DNA of 64,000 bases from CAVVST01 sp963750995 (GTDB lineage Bacteria; Acidobacteriota; Vicinamibacteria; Vicinamibacterales; UBA2999): the NCBI GenBank assembly GCA_963750995.1, contig CAVVST010000005.1, positions 1,178,001 through 1,242,000 of the forward strand, read 5' to 3'. The translations under genes and the position numbers were made by a program. Below are positions 60,703-64,000 of the stretch, in pieces. How positions within the stretch are numbered: position 1 is the first letter of the stretch; every line of letters begins with the position of its first letter. The notes beneath the pieces were generated by a model that made no database searches, was not told the DNA's origin, and saw only the letters and a program-made list of their open reading frames with translations.

Positions 60703-63700
60703 CTGCCAGTCCTGCCGAGCGACCGGTAGTACTCCTGCACCAGTTTCCGGAATTCCTCGGGCACTTCGTCCGAGCCGGAGAGGACGATGGTGTTGGCGGC
60801 TTCTGACTGGCGCCGGAGGCCGAACTCGAAACGCTTCAGGCCTTCGGCGATCGTCGACTGCAGACGCGCAAGCTCCTGGACGTTCTGGTAGACGCGCGGA
60901 TCGTCGAGCTGCCGCAGCGCGCGGAGGATTTCATCGAGGTCGCGTGGATCGATGTTCTCCGCAGCCAGGTCACGCCGCAGCGCCTGCAGATCGCCGGTAT
61001 ACTGACGGACTTCGCCGCGCAGCTGCCGGACGTCCTCTTCGGTGAGGCGCCAGTTGCGATAGTCCCAACCACCGCCCCAGCCGCCGCCCCAGTTCGCGCC
61101 GCCCCATGCGCCGCCGTTGAAGCCGTTGCCGATGCCGCCGTTGTTGAGGTCGCCACCGCGGCCGCCGGCCTGCTGGCCGTCAGCTCCGCCACCGCCCTGA
61201 CCCTGGCCTTGGCCCTTGGCCTTCACCCTGGCCCTGACCTTCGCCTTGACCTTGACCCTGGCCTTCGCCTTGACCCTGACCCTGACCCTGACCCTGTCTG
61301 GGCCTGCTGCTGCCCCTGCTGGCCCTGCCCTTGTCCCTGTTGCTGCCCTGCTGCCTGCTGACCCTGACGGCCCTGCTGCCCCTGCTGCTGACCGCGTTCA
61401 CGCGTGCGCTCCTGCAGCGATTCCGCCGCGCGGGCGAGACGGCGCGCCCGTTCGAGCGCGTTCTCCATCCGGTTGGCGTTTTCCGTGCCCTGGCCGAGTG
61501 CGCCCGCAGCCTCGCCGAGGCGCTTCCTCATTTCGTCGATGCCGCCGGCGATATCGTTCTCGGCGGCGTCAACCGTCTGCGGGCGTCGCCCCGCGGTTGA
61601 CCAGGTTCTGCGAATAGCGCAGCTTGTCGGCCAGCCGGTTGTCGCGGATCGAGCCGGCAGCCTCGGCCATCTTCCGCGAGGCGGCGCGCTCGGTGGCCGC
61701 GGAATCACGGGCCGCGCGATCGAGCTGCTGCTCGAGCGCGTTCAGCTTTTCCTCGAGGTCGGTCTTCTGCTCGTTGACACGCCCGGCCTGCTCACGGCGG
61801 GTGCCGTTGTTCGGCAACGCCGCCACCTGGCGAGCATCGTCGGCAATCTCCTCCTGCTGGCGGGCAATTTCATCCGCCTCGCGGATGGCGTCCTTGACGT
61901 CGCGTTCGGCGCGGCCCGCCTGGTTCTGCTGCAGCCGCCGCTCGGTCTCCTTCAAGCGCTCCAGCGCAGCGGCAGCCTGGGCGGCCGCGTTCGCGTCACC
62001 CCCGGCCGCGGCCCGCCGCATGGCGTCGGCTGCCTGCTGCATCTGCCGCGCGGCTTCCTGCAGGTCAGGACGATTCTCTTCACGCGCGAGGCGCTCGAGG
62101 CGCCGGGCGGCTTCTTCCGCCTGCTCCGCCAGCGCGCGCTGCTGCGCGGCGCCGCCCGAGCTGCTGCTGCCGCCCTGTTCCAGCGAGCGCAGACGCTGCC
62201 GCGCGGCCTCCTGTTCCTGCCGCCGCGCCAACTCCTTCAGCTTTTCGAGCAGCTCGTCGACTTCGCGGTCGCCGCTCTGCTGCTGCGCCTGGCTGGCGGT
62301 CTCGTAGCGATTGGCCATCTTCTCGAGCTCCTGCTCGAAAATTTCGGCCAGCTCCTGCTGCTGCGCGCTGCCGCCGCCGCCGCCGCCGCCCCCCTGCTGC
62401 TGCTGAACGCTGATCTGCTGCTCGTATTCCTCTTCAGCCTTCTGCAGGATCTGCAGCGCCTTGTGTTCGGGCGGCAGCGCGCCGTCGGGGCTGACGGCTG
62501 CGAGCTTGGTTTCCGCTTCCTTCATCGCCGCGACCGCCTGCGGCAGCAGCTCGGCGATCTTTTCGAATGCCGGGTCGCGCTGCACCAGCTGGCTGTTCAT
62601 GCGCGTGAGGAGCCCTTCGACCTGTTCGCGAAGCCGGGACTGCGACAGGCCCACGACCGTGGAGCTCTCGCGCAGCTTCGCCGCCGTATTCTTCCTGCGA
62701 TCGCGCTGCACGTTGAAGGTCGCCGAAATGATCTGGCGCTGCTGTTCCGACAGCGCCTCCACCTGGCCACCGCCGCCGCCGCCCCCGCCGCCGCCACCGC
62801 CGGCCCCGGACTGCGCCTGGCGGAAGTCGCGGCTGAACGGACGGACGCGCACGAAGTAGAGATCGCTCTCCGCGGACTGATTCTGTCCGCCCGAGTTGTC
62901 GAGCGCGCGGGCGTAGTACGAGCACCGCATCGCCAGGTTCAACGCCCAGCTCCTCGAGATAGAAGGTATGGCCGGCCGTCACCTCAGGCAGCCGGTTGCG
63001 TCCGCCAAACAGCTTGACCGTCTTTTCCGCGCCGCCATTCACCGAGTAGACCAGTTCGAGATCGCGCACGCCGAAGTCGTCTTCGGCCTGCGCCTCGACG
63101 TACACCTCTTCGATCGCGGACGCCGAGGTGTCGCGGCCCGGCTTGGCGAACGAGACGCTGGGCGCCTGGTCAGTGAGCACGTCGATCGTGTACTGCGGTG
63201 ACGCCGCCGTCCGCTCGCCCGAGGGCGCATTCAGCTCGACGCGGTAGAACCCGTCGGCGTTGGCCGTAAACGCCGCGGTCAGCGAACCATCGGCCTGCGC
63301 GGTGAGCGCGGCCGAATCCTTGTCGTTCAGCGCCACACGTCCGCCGTCCGTCTTCATCGTCGGGATCACCCGCAGGCGTACCTCGGTCCCCTTCAGCACC
63401 GCGATGTCGCCGCCGTCCTCAATCTTCTGCGGTTCGAGCCCGGTGTATGCCGGGAAGTGATATTCCAGTTCCAGGCGCTCAACGTAAGGCACGTCCACGA
63501 CGGTCAGCTTGTAGACCGCCGAGCGAACGTTGTCGGCTTCGACGAAGTATTCGAGGGGCGCGCCGACGTCAAAGAGGATCCCCTCGTATTTCCCGTCGTC
63601 GCCGCGCACCAGCGACAGCGCCTCGAACGTGCCGGTCTCTGTCCGCTTGACCATCAGCGAGGCATCCTCGGCGTCGAACCCGGCGAGCGTCGCGGTAACC

Positions 63701-64000
63701 GTCTGGTCAGCACCCTTGGGCACGTTGGCGTTGCCGGGCTGCACTTCGATGCGGTACGGCGCTGCCGCCTCGACGCTCCGCTGCACGAGCAGGATTGCCG
63801 ACAGCGCGTTCCGCACGAACGCGGGACCGAGCGTCACAATCAGCGCGGCGACAACCGCCAGGCCGGCCAGCGTCACGCCCCAGCGGCGAAGCGGTTCCTC
63901 TTCGACGCGGCGCGCGGCGTTGGTGGACGCGCAGGCCTCCAGGGCCTGTTCGACCAGGCGCCGAATCAGGACCGCCGACTCAGAACCGGTGCCCTGGCGG
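60699..64000 (-). CDS. DUF4175-family membrane protein, 5' end outside window (four frameshifts)
   Basis: Very long protein (>1090 residues visible) running off the right edge. The visible start LVEQALEAC precedes a TM segment (VTLAGLAVVAALIVTLGPAF). Ig-like extracellular domains follow (YRIEVQPGNANVPKGADQTV, EYHFPAYTGLEPQKIEDGG). A very long coiled-coil part rich in Gln/Glu/Arg and poly-Gly, then GQGQG repeats, leads to a C-terminal helix bundle ending EEFRKLVQEYYRSLGRTG. The frame breaks at 62922 (extra G), 61589-61592 (CCCC), ~61297 (extra T) and 61213-61215 (CCC); removal of one base at each restores a single frame. Likely an envelope mechanosensor-like protein; function not established. 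Confidence 0.75.

Noticed and set aside
61404..63017. A 537-codon open frame on the + strand
   Set aside because: Antisense to the DUF4175 coiled coil; poly-Leu/Arg/Ala composition reflects the Gln/Glu repeats on the other strand.

Overview
The window is a GC-rich, gene-dense bacterial chromosome segment. GTG and TTG starts and 4-nt start/stop overlaps are common, and most genes sit in long runs on one strand. No phage, plasmid, transposase, integrase or CRISPR was seen. The gene families and layout (DUF4175 plus tandem DUF4159 secreted proteins, an S8 protease ending in NIVWGD hexapeptide repeats, and a tig-clpP-clpX-lon-engB-rho block) suggest an Acidobacteriota genome of the Vicinamibacteria type, probably metagenome-derived. 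That placement is inference from gene content, not a phylogenetic result.

Region 1 (1-25.2 kb, + strand) is a large surface-polysaccharide locus. It holds five GT4-type glycosyltransferases (one fused to an FkbM methyltransferase), a GT2 enzyme, an FkbM methyltransferase, an O-antigen ligase/polymerase, several nucleotide-sugar SDR enzymes, a DegT-type aminotransferase, a SAM methyltransferase, an SGNH hydrolase, a FemAB/GNAT-like protein and a GT-C-like membrane protein. It ends in what looks like a complete GDP-D-glycero-D-manno-heptose pathway (GmhA, HddA and an HddC-GmhB-kinase fusion). A convergent DegT aminotransferase, an orphan Dam-type DNA methylase and a small Zn-ribbon gene close the region.

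Region 2 (27.6-32 kb) has a tRNA-Leu(UAG), a secreted subtilisin-like protease with 15 hexapeptide repeats, and two paralogous RimJ/RimL-like acetyltransferases on either side of a small secreted protein. Region 3 (32-40.8 kb) is housekeeping: trigger factor, ClpP, ClpX, Lon, the GTPase EngB, Rho, a polyprenyl-phosphate-type GT2 on the other strand, and ribosomal protein L31. Region 4 (40.8-47.8 kb, mostly - strand) has a secreted metallophosphoesterase, a lipoprotein, and a DNA-repair operon made of an MrfA-like helicase, an MrfB-like exonuclease and an AlkB-like dioxygenase, followed by a DUF2892-SRPBCC protein. Region 5 (47.8-58.2 kb) has an APC permease, an SDR, a YpfJ-like zinc protease, the three-subunit NAD(P) transhydrogenase, a VOC protein, cystathionine beta-synthase, a two-BON-domain protein and an RhlE helicase. 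Region 6 (58.3-64 kb, - strand) has three tandem DUF4159 proteins downstream of a coiled-coil DUF4175 membrane protein that runs off the window.

At least 14 genes or gene joints, including the normally essential rho, are broken by single-base indels. Nearly all behave as a +1 base, mostly in short homopolymers. This is best read as consensus or assembly error, so those genes are annotated here as single intact genes with the shift marked.
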